NCBI RefSeq assembly: GCF_003858395.1
Contig: NZ_QWEV01000005.1
Location: forward strand, 2,728,001-2,792,000
DNA length: 64,000 bases
DNA from: Acidipila sp. EB88
GTDB taxonomy: Bacteria; Acidobacteriota; Terriglobia; Terriglobales; Acidobacteriaceae
Reading direction: 5' to 3'
Of this stretch, positions 35,764 through 44,048 are shown piece after piece. Below the pieces are notes generated by a model. It was not told the DNA's origin, made no database searches, and saw only the letters and a program-made list of their open reading frames with translations. Position 1 is the first letter of the stretch. Each line of letters begins with the position of its first letter. A program made the translations under genes and the position numbers.

Positions 35764-35793
35764 GCGAGCGGGAACGTCACAAAGGCCAGCAGA

Positions 35794-35822
35794 AGGGGAG
35801 TGCCCACGGGCACTCCCTTTCT
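35794..35822. terminator. Bidirectional terminator between the dehydrogenase and convergent SDR genes
   Basis: A 10-bp perfect core stem (35796-35805 with 35808-35817), extended to 35794-35819, followed by TTTCT. Confidence 0.75.
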
Positions 35823-35843
35823 GCTGCCCGCTTCAGGCACACA

Positions 35844-36875
35844 CTACTCCTCGTTCCACTGCTGCTCGGCGCGGCGGCCCAGCCCGGTGAGCGAACTAAG
35901 GTCCTTGCCATCGGCGGTCCGGCCGGGCATGGGTGTTTTCTGCGAAAGATCCGGCGCAGGCAAAGCGCGGTTCACCAGGGAGCACACCAGCGCGGTGACC
36001 TCTGGCAACGCCTGCGCCAGTCGGGCTGCGACGGCAGCCTGCGGAGTGATGCTCAGCTCGGTTTCTGCTGACTCCACCGCGCGCAGCACTCGGCCGGCAG
36101 CGGCATACGCGTCACGCGAGCTGCCCGGGACCGAGTCGCCCAGGTTGAACCAGCGAAACTCCTCCTCGCGCTTGCCCACCACCGGCGCGTTGCGCGGTGA
36201 GCCGGTGCGCAGCAGCCCCGGCGTCACGGTGGTGACGCGCACGCCCCTGGCGCGCACCTCGGCATGCAGCCCCTGTGAGAAGCCCACCGCTGCAAACTTG
36301 CTGCCGGAGTAGGGGAGAAGGTGCGGCACCGCGACCTTGCCGCCGATCGACGCGATGTTGACGATGGCGCCCTCGCCGCGTCCGAGCATGCCTGGCAGCA
36401 CCGCCAGCGACGCATGCACCATGCTGAAGTAGTTCGACCGGATAGCGTCTTCGAAAGCCTCCAACGGCTGGGACTCGACCGGGCCGACGGAGATCACGCC
36501 GGCATTGTTGACCAGGATGTCGATCTGCCCCCACTGCTGTTCCACGTGACGCACCAGTTCCACGACCTGCTCGTTTTCGCGCAGGTCGCAGGGCCACACC
36601 AGCAGGTCCTGCTCACGCGCCGCGCCGCGCTCCAGCAGCAGCGTGCGTGCGCGCTCCAGGGCCTCGGGGTCGCGCGCTGTCAGCACCACCCGGGCGCCTG
36701 CGCGGGCAAACCGCTCGGCGAGCGCGAGACCGAACCCGCGGGACGAGCCGGTGATCAGCGCGACCCTGCCTGCGACCGGGAAGCGCGGCCACGCGCGCCG
36801 TGCCAGCTTCGCTGCCGCAACGGTCGCTGCGGCGACCACGAGTGCTCCCCAAACCTTTTGCCTGTTGTTGTGCAT
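35844..36875 (-). CDS. Membrane-anchored short-chain dehydrogenase
   Basis: 343 residues: a short N-terminal membrane helix (ALVVAAATVAAAKLARRAW), then a classical SDR: RVALITGSSRGFGLALAERFA (cofactor), NNAGVISVG, and the catalytic PYSGSKFAAVGFSQG. It is longer than a plain SDR by a C-terminal extension of about 90 residues with two further helices. ATG 36875 begins the helix. It is divergent from the alpha-galactosidase gene. The substrate is unknown. Confidence 0.87.
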   Translation of the reverse strand: MHNNRQKVWGALVVAAATVAAAKLARRAWPRFPVAGRVALITGSSRGFGLALAERFARAGARVVLTARDPEALERARTLLLERGAAREQDLLVWPCDLRENEQVVELVRHVEQQWGQIDILVNNAGVISVGPVESQPLEAFEDAIRSNYFSMVHASLAVLPGMLGRGEGAIVNIASIGGKVAVPHLLPYSGSKFAAVGFSQGLHAEVRARGVRVTTVTPGLLRTGSPRNAPVVGKREEEFRWFNLGDSVPGSSRDAYAAAGRVLRAVESAETELSITPQAAVAARLAQALPEVTALVCSLVNRALPAPDLSQKTPMPGRTADGKDLSSLTGLGRRAEQQWNEE

Positions 36876-37033
36876 GGCTGCTTGGATGCGGCGTGCCGGG
36901 CTATTCGATGGGACAGCCGCGCATCCCGTGCCTGTGAATTCGGGCCTATCACCCCAAAGTTGCGCGTCCGGTAGGGACGGCTTATCGTTGCCTCCGAAGG
37001 AGAGATGATCTCTCCAACAGACTGGAGTCTGCC

Positions 37034-38242
37034 TTGCTTCTGAAATGCATGTCACCGCTTGCTGCTGTTTTGCTCTCGACCCTCGCTCTGCCCTGTCTCG
37101 CGCAGGCGCCCGGCCAGGCATCCGCCACGGCGGCGACTCCGCCGATGGGCTGGAACAGCTGGAACCACTTCGCCGAAAAGGTCACCGATGCGGACGTACG
37201 CGCGGCGGCCGACGCGCTGGTGTCGAGCGGCATGCGCGACGCAGGGTATATCTACGTCAACATCGACGACACCTGGGAAGCAGGGCGCGACAAGCACGGC
37301 AACATTCAGACCAACAGCAAGTTTCCCGACATGAAAGCGCTTGCCGACTACGTACACGGCAAGGGGCTGAAGCTTGGGATCTACTCCTCGCCCGGCCCCA
37401 AGACCTGCGCCAACTATGAAGGCAGCTACAAGCACGAGAAGAAGGACGCGGCGATTTACGCGAAGTGGGGCATCGACTACCTGAAGTACGACATGTGCTC
37501 GTACGGCAACATCATGGACAAGAAGGTCGGCAAGCCCAATGCGGCCAATGCCGCGGTGCGCCTGAAGATGGACGAGGCCGTGTACCAGAAGATGCATGAC
37601 GCCATCGCCGCGACCGGCCGCCCCATCGTGCTTTCGATGTGCCAGTACGGCTGGGATGACGTCTGGAAGTGGGGCGATAGCGTGGGCGGCAACCTGTGGC
37701 GCACCACCGGCGATATCACTGACACCTACGCCCGCATGTCTGAAATCGGCTTCGGCCAGGCCGGGCTGGCCAAGTACGCCGGGCCAGGCCACTGGAACGA
37801 CCCGGACATGCTGGAGGTGGGCAACGGCGGCATGTCGCAGGACGAGTACCGCACGCACATGACGCTTTGGGCAATGCTGGCTGCCCCGCTGCTGGCTGGC
37901 AACGACCTGAGCAAGATGACCCCGGAGACGCTGGCAATGCTGACCAACAAGGGCGTCATCGCCATCGACCAGGACGCGCTGGGCAAGCAGGGCGACCGGC
38001 TTTCGCAGGAGGGCCAGCAGGAGATCTGGTCGCGTTCGCTCTCGGGCGGCGGCATGGCGTTCGCCCTGTTCAACCGCTCGGCCGATGCCCGCCCGGTGAC
38101 GCTGCCACTCGCCTCCGCCAGCCTTGCCGCGGGGACAAAGCTCCACGATGTCTGGGCTGACCAGGACGTGAGCACCGACGGCGGCCAGTACACGGTGACC
38201 GTGCCGGCGCATGGAGCAGTGCTGCTCCGCAGCAATCCCTAG
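37034..38242 (+). CDS. Secreted alpha-galactosidase, glycoside hydrolase family 27
   Basis: 402 residues with a signal peptide (MSPLAAVLLSTLALPCLAQ). GH27 hallmarks are PPMGWNSWNHF at the barrel start, the nucleophile Asp153 in YLKYDMCS, and the acid/base region NDPDMLEVGN around residues 255-262. A C-terminal beta-sandwich (about 320-402) follows. The enzyme removes alpha-1,6-galactose from plant oligosaccharides and galactomannan in the periplasm or outside. TTG 37034 is supported by GGAG (37024-37027); ATG 37049 is an alternative. Confidence 0.93.
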   Translation: MLLKCMSPLAAVLLSTLALPCLAQAPGQASATAATPPMGWNSWNHFAEKVTDADVRAAADALVSSGMRDAGYIYVNIDDTWEAGRDKHGNIQTNSKFPDMKALADYVHGKGLKLGIYSSPGPKTCANYEGSYKHEKKDAAIYAKWGIDYLKYDMCSYGNIMDKKVGKPNAANAAVRLKMDEAVYQKMHDAIAATGRPIVLSMCQYGWDDVWKWGDSVGGNLWRTTGDITDTYARMSEIGFGQAGLAKYAGPGHWNDPDMLEVGNGGMSQDEYRTHMTLWAMLAAPLLAGNDLSKMTPETLAMLTNKGVIAIDQDALGKQGDRLSQEGQQEIWSRSLSGGGMAFALFNRSADARPVTLPLASASLAAGTKLHDVWADQDVSTDGGQYTVTVPAHGAVLLRSNP

Positions 38243-38290
38243 CGGCTGCACCGGGTACCCGCCGGCGCGCGGGCCGTGGAGCGATCCCGG

Positions 38291-38315
38291 CCCTGCCCGC
38301 TGGCAGGGGCTTTGT
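38291..38315 (+). terminator. Possible weak terminator after the alpha-galactosidase gene
   Basis: A 7-bp stem (38291-38297 with 38302-38308) with a four-base loop is followed by GCTTTGTT. It lies in the 226-base gap before sucA, which otherwise shows only GC-rich sequence. Confidence 0.4.
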
Positions 38316-38468
38316 TCCCGGGAACGATCCTGGGAGTGCTCCCGGCGGTACCCGCCAGCAATCGCACCTTCCGCACCACTGCGCACCGTCGGACGCGTAG
38401 AATGTGGTGTGGGCCCACCGGCCCTTTGCGGTCGGAACACGCAAGTGAGGCAGCCCCTTCTCAAAATC

Positions 38469-40997
38469 ATGAGCGCAACCCATCTGGAACCCGCGCAACT
38501 CGCAGTCGCCACAACGCGCGACCTCGTCTTCAACAGTTTTCGGCGCTGGGGATACCTCCAGGCGCAACTCGACCCACTTGGACATGAACTCGCCGCCCTG
38601 CCGCTGCCGGAAGACCTGCCCGCCGGCGCGCGCGAGGAAGACATCGCTGCCGCCCGCAAGGTGTATTGCGGCACCATCGGCGCAGAGTTCATGCACATCG
38701 CCAGCCGCGAGCGCCGCGAGTGGATCATCGAGAAGCTCGAGCAGACACCCCGCAAACTGGCCGCTGCTGAGCAGCGCCACGTGCTCTCGCAGCTGATCCG
38801 TGCCGATCTTTTCGAGCAGGTGATCCAGTCGCGCTATCTCGGTACCAAGCGCTTCTCGCTCGAGGGCGTCACCGCGCTGATCCCGCTGCTCGACGAAACC
38901 TTCCAGCGCGCAGCCGACCTCGGCGCCTGCACGGTTGTGATCGGCATGAGCCACCGTGGCCGGCTCAGCGTGATGGTGAACACCTTCCGCAAGGCCGCAG
39001 CGGACATCTTCTCCAAGTTTGAAGATGTGAACCCGCGCTCGTTCCTGGGCGGCGGCGACGTCAAGTACCACGTGGGCGCCACGGGCAAATACCAGACGCG
39101 CACCGGCAAAGAGCTGTCGCTGCACCTCGTCTCCAACCCGAGCCACCTGGAGGCGGTCGATCCCGTCGCCATGGGACGCGCCCGCGCCAAGCAGACCCGC
39201 GCCGGTGGCGTGGAAGGCAGCGCAGCCGGTATGCGCCAAGTGCTGCCGATCGTGATCCACGGCGACGCAGCGTTTGCAGGGCAGGGCATCACCGCCGAGG
39301 TCCTGAACCTCAGCGGCATCCCGGGCTACTCGGTTGGCGGCACGGTGCACGTGCTGGTCAACAACCTGATTGGCTTTACGGCCGAAACTGCCGAAGCAAC
39401 CTCCTCGCGCTTCGCTTCGGATGCCGCCAAGCGGCTACCCGTGCCCGTGTTCCACGTGAACGCGGAAGACCCGGATGCGGTGCTCCGGGTTGCCGCGCTC
39501 GCGCTCGAGTACCGCTACACCTTCCAGTCCGACGTCGTGATCGACCTGATCGGCTACCGTCGCCATGGGCACTCCGAGGTGGACGACCCAACGATCACCC
39601 AGCCGATCCGCTATGCACGGATCAAGAACCACCCGCCGCTCAGCGAGCTGTATGCCAAGCGTCTCGGCGTCGACACGGCTGAAGAGCACCACGCGGTGCA
39701 GCAGGAGTTTATCGAGGCACAGCGCAGCGCCACCGAGATTCAGCAGACAGCTGTGCTGGCCACGCTCCCTGACTACTGGTCGCCCTATCGCGGCGGCCTG
39801 TACAAGCCCGAGTACGAGCGCGAGACCGGGCTCACCCGCGACGAGGTGACGCGCCTGGGTCATCGCCTGGGCGAGTTTCCGGCGGAGTTCCACATCCATG
39901 CCAAGCTGCGCAAGCTGCTCGAGCAGCGCATGGAAATGGCCGACGGTCATCGCCCGTTCGACTATGGAATGGCTGAGGCTGTGGCGCTCGCGTCGCTGCT
40001 CGAGAATGGCACGCCCGTCCGACTCAGCGGCCAGGACTCGGAGCGTGGCACCTTCAATCAGCGCCACTCGGTCCTGATCGACACAGAGACGGAAAAGCAC
40101 TGGATCCCACTCGAGCACGTGAGCCAAGGGCAGGCACGGTTCGAGGTCTACAACTCTGCCTTGAGCGAAGCCGGCGTCCTTGGCTTCGAGTACGGCTACA
40201 GCCGTGACTACCCGGAGACGCTGGTGCTCTGGGAAGCGCAGTTCGGCGACTTTGCCAACGGCGCGCAGATCATCATCGACCAGTTCATCTCCTCCGGCGA
40301 AGACAAGTGGGGCCTGCTGGCGCACGTCGTGCTTCTGCTGCCGCATGGCTACGAAGGGCAGGGGCCGGAGCACTCGAGCGCGCGCGTCGAACGCTACCTG
40401 CAGCTCGCCGCTCACCACAATATGCAGGTCTGCCAGCCCTCCACGGCCGCGCAGTACTTCCACTTGCTGCGCCGGCAGATGCTGCGGCCGTGGCGCAAGC
40501 CGCTCGTGGTCTTTACGCCCAAGAGCATGCTTCGCCATCCTGACGCCATCTCGCCGATCGAGGACTTCAGCCGTCCATGCTTCCTGAACGTGCTGCCCGA
40601 CACCACGGCCGAGAACGCCAACCGCCTGCTGCTGTGCACCGGCAAGATCGGTCACGATCTCCGCGTGGAGCGCGAGAAGCGCGGCATCACCAACGTGGCC
40701 ATCGTCTTCGTGGAGCAACTCTACCCCTGGCCGGAAGAGGAACTGATTGCAGCCATTGACGCGCACCCGGACGCCCATGAGGTGATCTGGGTGCAAGAAG
40801 AGCCGGAGAACATGGGCGCAATCTCATTCGTGATGCCGCGACTCCGCCGGCTCATTCGTGACGGCCGCCAGGTGCTCTCGATCAAGCGCTCTGCCGCGGC
40901 CAGCCCTGCGACCGGTTCGGCCAAGGCACATGAGCTGGAGCAGCGCACACTGATCGACCTGGCACTCAGCAAGGGCATCGACCACAAGGCGCACTAA
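38469..40997 (+). CDS. sucA: 2-oxoglutarate dehydrogenase E1 component
   Basis: 842 residues, about 90 fewer than E. coli SucA. E1 uses thiamine diphosphate to decarboxylate 2-oxoglutarate and pass the succinyl group to E2. Signatures are GMSHRGRLSVMVN, HLVSNPSHLEAVDPV (2-oxoglutarate-binding histidines), the ThDP/Mg motif from HGDAAFAGQG to VNNLIGF, RRHGHSEVDDP, and in the transketolase half GQDSERGTFNQRHSVL and LLPHGYEGQGPEHSSARVERY. The start ATG 38469 opens the family sequence and has a weak GAGG site. No E2 (sucB) or E3 gene follows in the window. Confidence 0.95.
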   Translation: MSATHLEPAQLAVATTRDLVFNSFRRWGYLQAQLDPLGHELAALPLPEDLPAGAREEDIAAARKVYCGTIGAEFMHIASRERREWIIEKLEQTPRKLAAAEQRHVLSQLIRADLFEQVIQSRYLGTKRFSLEGVTALIPLLDETFQRAADLGACTVVIGMSHRGRLSVMVNTFRKAAADIFSKFEDVNPRSFLGGGDVKYHVGATGKYQTRTGKELSLHLVSNPSHLEAVDPVAMGRARAKQTRAGGVEGSAAGMRQVLPIVIHGDAAFAGQGITAEVLNLSGIPGYSVGGTVHVLVNNLIGFTAETAEATSSRFASDAAKRLPVPVFHVNAEDPDAVLRVAALALEYRYTFQSDVVIDLIGYRRHGHSEVDDPTITQPIRYARIKNHPPLSELYAKRLGVDTAEEHHAVQQEFIEAQRSATEIQQTAVLATLPDYWSPYRGGLYKPEYERETGLTRDEVTRLGHRLGEFPAEFHIHAKLRKLLEQRMEMADGHRPFDYGMAEAVALASLLENGTPVRLSGQDSERGTFNQRHSVLIDTETEKHWIPLEHVSQGQARFEVYNSALSEAGVLGFEYGYSRDYPETLVLWEAQFGDFANGAQIIIDQFISSGEDKWGLLAHVVLLLPHGYEGQGPEHSSARVERYLQLAAHHNMQVCQPSTAAQYFHLLRRQMLRPWRKPLVVFTPKSMLRHPDAISPIEDFSRPCFLNVLPDTTAENANRLLLCTGKIGHDLRVEREKRGITNVAIVFVEQLYPWPEEELIAAIDAHPDAHEVIWVQEEPENMGAISFVMPRLRRLIRDGRQVLSIKRSAAASPATGSAKAHELEQRTLIDLALSKGIDHKAH

Positions 40998-41135
40998 GCG
41001 CCTTGCGGTCAGTCCGGGCTCATCGCTGATAGGAAGCGGCGGCCCGGTACGGGTCACTCTCCCGACGGTGATGTCGTCACAGCTGATGCGGAGCCCCGGG
41101 CACATCCCGGATGCTTGTTCCCGGCTCAAATCGAT

Positions 41136-42302
41136 ATGCCGCTGATTTCTCCTGCGAGTGCGCCGCACCTCCTGCCTTCCGCCGAAGCACTCGTCGAGAA
41201 CGCGACCCCAGTCTCTCCCGTGGAACTGGCGGCTGCCCCTCCCGGCAAGCTGTGGCGACCTCGCCGAGTGCTGATTACCCCGGACGCGCTGGCCCTCCCA
41301 CATGGGCGCGCGATGCTGGACCGCGCTGCCAGCTTTGGAGGGGACGTGGTGCGCCTCACCGCGAATCGCCTGCCCAGCTTTGCCGCGGACACGCCCGGCA
41401 AAAGCTATGCGCTTGCCAAGAGCACCTTCGCCATCGTGGTGTCGCCGCCCGGGCAACGCAAGCTGCAGCCCATTCCGCCATCGGCCGACTGGCAGTTCCA
41501 TGTCGCGCAGGGCTGTCCGGCGCACTGCCAGTACTGTTACCTAGCCGGATCTTTGAGTGGAGCGCCGGTCACGCGCGCCTACGCCAACCTGCCCGAGATC
41601 CTTGAAGCGCTGCGGCCCTACGCAGGCCAAGGGCAGATCACCTCGCGATCCGAGAGCCGCGCCGCCGAGGGCACGACCTTTGAAGCTTCCTGCTACACCG
41701 ACCCGCTCGGCATCGAGCACCTCACCGGGGCGCTCGAGTCTTCGATCCGCTTCTTCGGCGACTGGGATGCGCCGGTGCAGCTGCGCTGGACCACCAAGTT
41801 CAACGGGGTGCAACCACTCCTGCCACTCCAGCACCACGGGCGCACACGCGTGCGCTTCTCGCTCAATGCCGCCAGCGTAAGCCGCGACCTGGAAGGCGGC
41901 ACCGCCACGGTTCCCCAGCGCATCGCTGCGCTTCGTTCCATGGCCTTAGCCGGCTACCCCGTCGGCCTGACCATCGCGCCGATCATGCCCGTGCCCAACT
42001 GGCAAACCGAGTACACCGCGCTCCTTGCCGCAGTCGCCACTGCGCTGCACGAGGTGCCTTCGCCTGACCTGACCATTGAGCTCATCACGCACCGGTTCAC
42101 CCCTGGCTCCAAGGAGGTGTTATTGAGCTGGTACCCGAAGACCCCGCTCGACCTGCGCGAGGAGATGCGCTCCGAGAAGCGCACCAAGTTCGGCGGCTTC
42201 AAGTACGTCTACCCAAAGGACGAGATGACCGAGCTCCGCTCATTCTTCCAGCAGAACATCGCTGCCCTGCTGCCGGCAGCGAAGATCCTCTATTGGACGT
42301 AG
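41136..42302 (+). CDS. splB: Radical SAM enzyme of the spore photoproduct lyase family
   Basis: 388 residues from ATG 41136 (TTG 41115 is possible). Radical SAM cluster CxxxCxxC: Cys127, Cys131 and Cys134 in GCPAHCQYCYL. The wider sequence follows spore photoproduct lyase: RAYANLPEIL, FEASCYTDPLGIEHL, RVRFSLNAASVSRDLEGGT, LTIELITHRFTPGSKEVL, KFGGFKYVYPKDE and the closing ILYWT. Cys186 (in FEASC) lies where the lyase has its hydrogen-donor cysteine (Cys141 in B. subtilis). The lyase repairs the thymine dimer of UV-hit spores. A short insertion (ITSRSESRAAEGTT) precedes the conserved cysteine. Its use in a presumed non-sporulating bacterium is unexplained. Confidence 0.88.
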   Translation: MPLISPASAPHLLPSAEALVENATPVSPVELAAAPPGKLWRPRRVLITPDALALPHGRAMLDRAASFGGDVVRLTANRLPSFAADTPGKSYALAKSTFAIVVSPPGQRKLQPIPPSADWQFHVAQGCPAHCQYCYLAGSLSGAPVTRAYANLPEILEALRPYAGQGQITSRSESRAAEGTTFEASCYTDPLGIEHLTGALESSIRFFGDWDAPVQLRWTTKFNGVQPLLPLQHHGRTRVRFSLNAASVSRDLEGGTATVPQRIAALRSMALAGYPVGLTIAPIMPVPNWQTEYTALLAAVATALHEVPSPDLTIELITHRFTPGSKEVLLSWYPKTPLDLREEMRSEKRTKFGGFKYVYPKDEMTELRSFFQQNIAALLPAAKILYWT

Positions 42303-42320
42303 AGGTTCCCATCGATCACC

Positions 42321-42353
42321 CGTCCCGAAGGGACCGCGAGCCGCGCAGGCGGT
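42321..42353. repeat. Dispersed intergenic repeat, copy 2
   Basis: A 33-base element, 30/33 identical to 13580-13612. It directly abuts the stop codon of the minus-strand ribulokinase gene. Its first part can fold as a GTCCC/GGGAC hairpin with a three-base loop. Confidence 0.65.
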
Positions 42354-43937
42354 TTACCCGCGCTGCTCCGCAGCGATCTTTCGCAGCTCCGGCAGCACCT
42401 CGCCGAGCGCCACCGGCTCGGCCGAGCGCGTGCCGAGGCCGAAGTACAGCTTGCGGTACAGCGCAAACAGCCGGTTGTAGATCGTCTGCGCCCCGGGCTG
42501 CGGCGTGTAGGTCCTGAAGGCGAGACACAGCTTGTCCTGCGCTGCCTCGATCGTGGGAAACGCGCCGGCAGCGACCAGCGCAAAGATGCCCGAGCCGAGG
42601 CTGGTCGGGATGCCGTCGGGCACCAGCACAGGCTTGCCCAGCACATCGGCGTAGACCTGGTTGAGCACGACGTTGTTCTGCGGAATGCCGCCGGCATTGA
42701 TGACGCGCTCGACCGGGACGCCGTGCTCGGCCATGCGCTCCAGGATGATGCGGGTGTGGAACGCCGTGCCTTCAATCGCGGCAAAAAGTTCGTCCTGCGC
42801 AGTGTGCACCAGGTGCCAGCCCAGCGTCACGCCGCCCAGTTCCGCATTGACGAGCACGGTGCGATCGCCATTGTCCCAGCTCAGGCGCAGTAGGCCGGTC
42901 TGGCCGGCGCGATACTGCTCCAGGCCAGCGGCGAGCTCGCGGACCCTGGTCCCCGCGCGGCGCGCAATGGCTTCGAAGATGTCGCCCGTTGCAGACAGCC
43001 CTGCCTCGACCCCCGTGAACTCGGGATGCACGCTGCCGGGCACGACGCCGCACACACCCGGAACCAGCGTGGTGCGCCGCTCCATCGCGATGATGCAGGT
43101 CGAGGTTCCGACCACGTTGACAACATCGCCCTCACGGCAGCCTGCGCCAATCGCGTCCCAGTGCGCGTCAAATGCGCCGACCGGGATCGGGATGCCGGCC
43201 CGGAGACCCATCTTGTCCGCCCACGCCGGCGCAAGCTTCCCGGCAATGTGATCCGAGGTCTGGTAGGCGCCGTCGAACTTCGCGCGTATACCCTCGAACA
43301 CCGGGTCGAGTTTCGTAAAGAACTCCTGCGGCGGCAACCCGCCCCAGCGCGGGTTCCACAGCCACTTGTGCCCCATGGCACAGACGCTGCGGATCACCTG
43401 CTTCGGTTCCGTGATCCCGGCGAGTGTGGCCGCGACCATGTCGCAGTGTTCAAACGCGGTGGCAAATGCCGCCCGCTGCTCCGGGTTGTGCCGGAACCAG
43501 TGCAGCAGCTTGGCGAAGCCCCACTCGTGCGAGTACACGCCGCCGCACCACTCGATCGCTTCGAGCCCCTCGGCGTGCGCGAGCGCGGTGATCTCCTGCG
43601 CTTCGCTCTTGGCGCGGTGGTCGCACCACAGGTAGTACTCGCCGAGCGGCTGCATGTCGTGCCCGACCATCACGACGCTCGAGCCGGTGGTATCAAGCGC
43701 AATGGCGGCGACCTGCTGGTCATCCACGCCGGTCTCTTCCAACACCTTGCGCGTGGCTTCTACCAGAGCGGTCATCTGGTCCGAATGCGACTGCGTGGCA
43801 AAGTCCGGGTCTTCCCGCTTGCGATGCAGTGGATACTCTGCTGAGGCGGTACCGAGACGGCCTCGCTCACTATCAAGCAGCGTCACCCGGACGCTGAGCG
43901 TACCGAAGTCAACCCCAGCAACGATGGTTCCTGCCAT
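42354..43937 (-). CDS. araB: Ribulokinase
   Basis: 527 residues of the FGGY carbohydrate kinase family: N-terminal phosphate motif GVDFGTLSVRVTLLD, then DTTGSSVVMV, the two actin-like domains, and the C-terminal ATP-domain loop INAGGIPQNNVVLNQVYADVLGKPV. The internal text (DHRAKSEAQEITALAHAEG, EWGFAKLLHW, VVGTSTCIIAM) matches bacterial AraB. The enzyme phosphorylates L-ribulose to L-ribulose 5-phosphate. ATG 43937 has AGGGAG upstream. It is the third gene of the arabinose cluster and is separated from the isomerase gene by a strong hairpin. Confidence 0.94.
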   Translation of the reverse strand: MAGTIVAGVDFGTLSVRVTLLDSERGRLGTASAEYPLHRKREDPDFATQSHSDQMTALVEATRKVLEETGVDDQQVAAIALDTTGSSVVMVGHDMQPLGEYYLWCDHRAKSEAQEITALAHAEGLEAIEWCGGVYSHEWGFAKLLHWFRHNPEQRAAFATAFEHCDMVAATLAGITEPKQVIRSVCAMGHKWLWNPRWGGLPPQEFFTKLDPVFEGIRAKFDGAYQTSDHIAGKLAPAWADKMGLRAGIPIPVGAFDAHWDAIGAGCREGDVVNVVGTSTCIIAMERRTTLVPGVCGVVPGSVHPEFTGVEAGLSATGDIFEAIARRAGTRVRELAAGLEQYRAGQTGLLRLSWDNGDRTVLVNAELGGVTLGWHLVHTAQDELFAAIEGTAFHTRIILERMAEHGVPVERVINAGGIPQNNVVLNQVYADVLGKPVLVPDGIPTSLGSGIFALVAAGAFPTIEAAQDKLCLAFRTYTPQPGAQTIYNRLFALYRKLYFGLGTRSAEPVALGEVLPELRKIAAEQRG

Positions 43938-43993
43938 GCCTTTGTCACTCCCTGGAATTGTCCGTAAACGTTTTCTTTTGCTTTCTAAACAAG

Positions 43994-44026
43994 AACAGGA
44001 CCGCCGCATCTCCGGGCGGTCCTGTT
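43994..44026 (-). terminator. Hairpin between the isomerase and araB genes
   Basis: A 12-bp perfect stem (43994-44005 with 44015-44026) with a nine-base loop lies just after the isomerase stop. Read on the minus strand it is followed by CTTGTTT, so it may terminate part of the transcripts before araB or act as a 3' stabiliser. Confidence 0.65.
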
Positions 44027-44048
44027 TGTGCCTGTCGCTGCGCCAATC

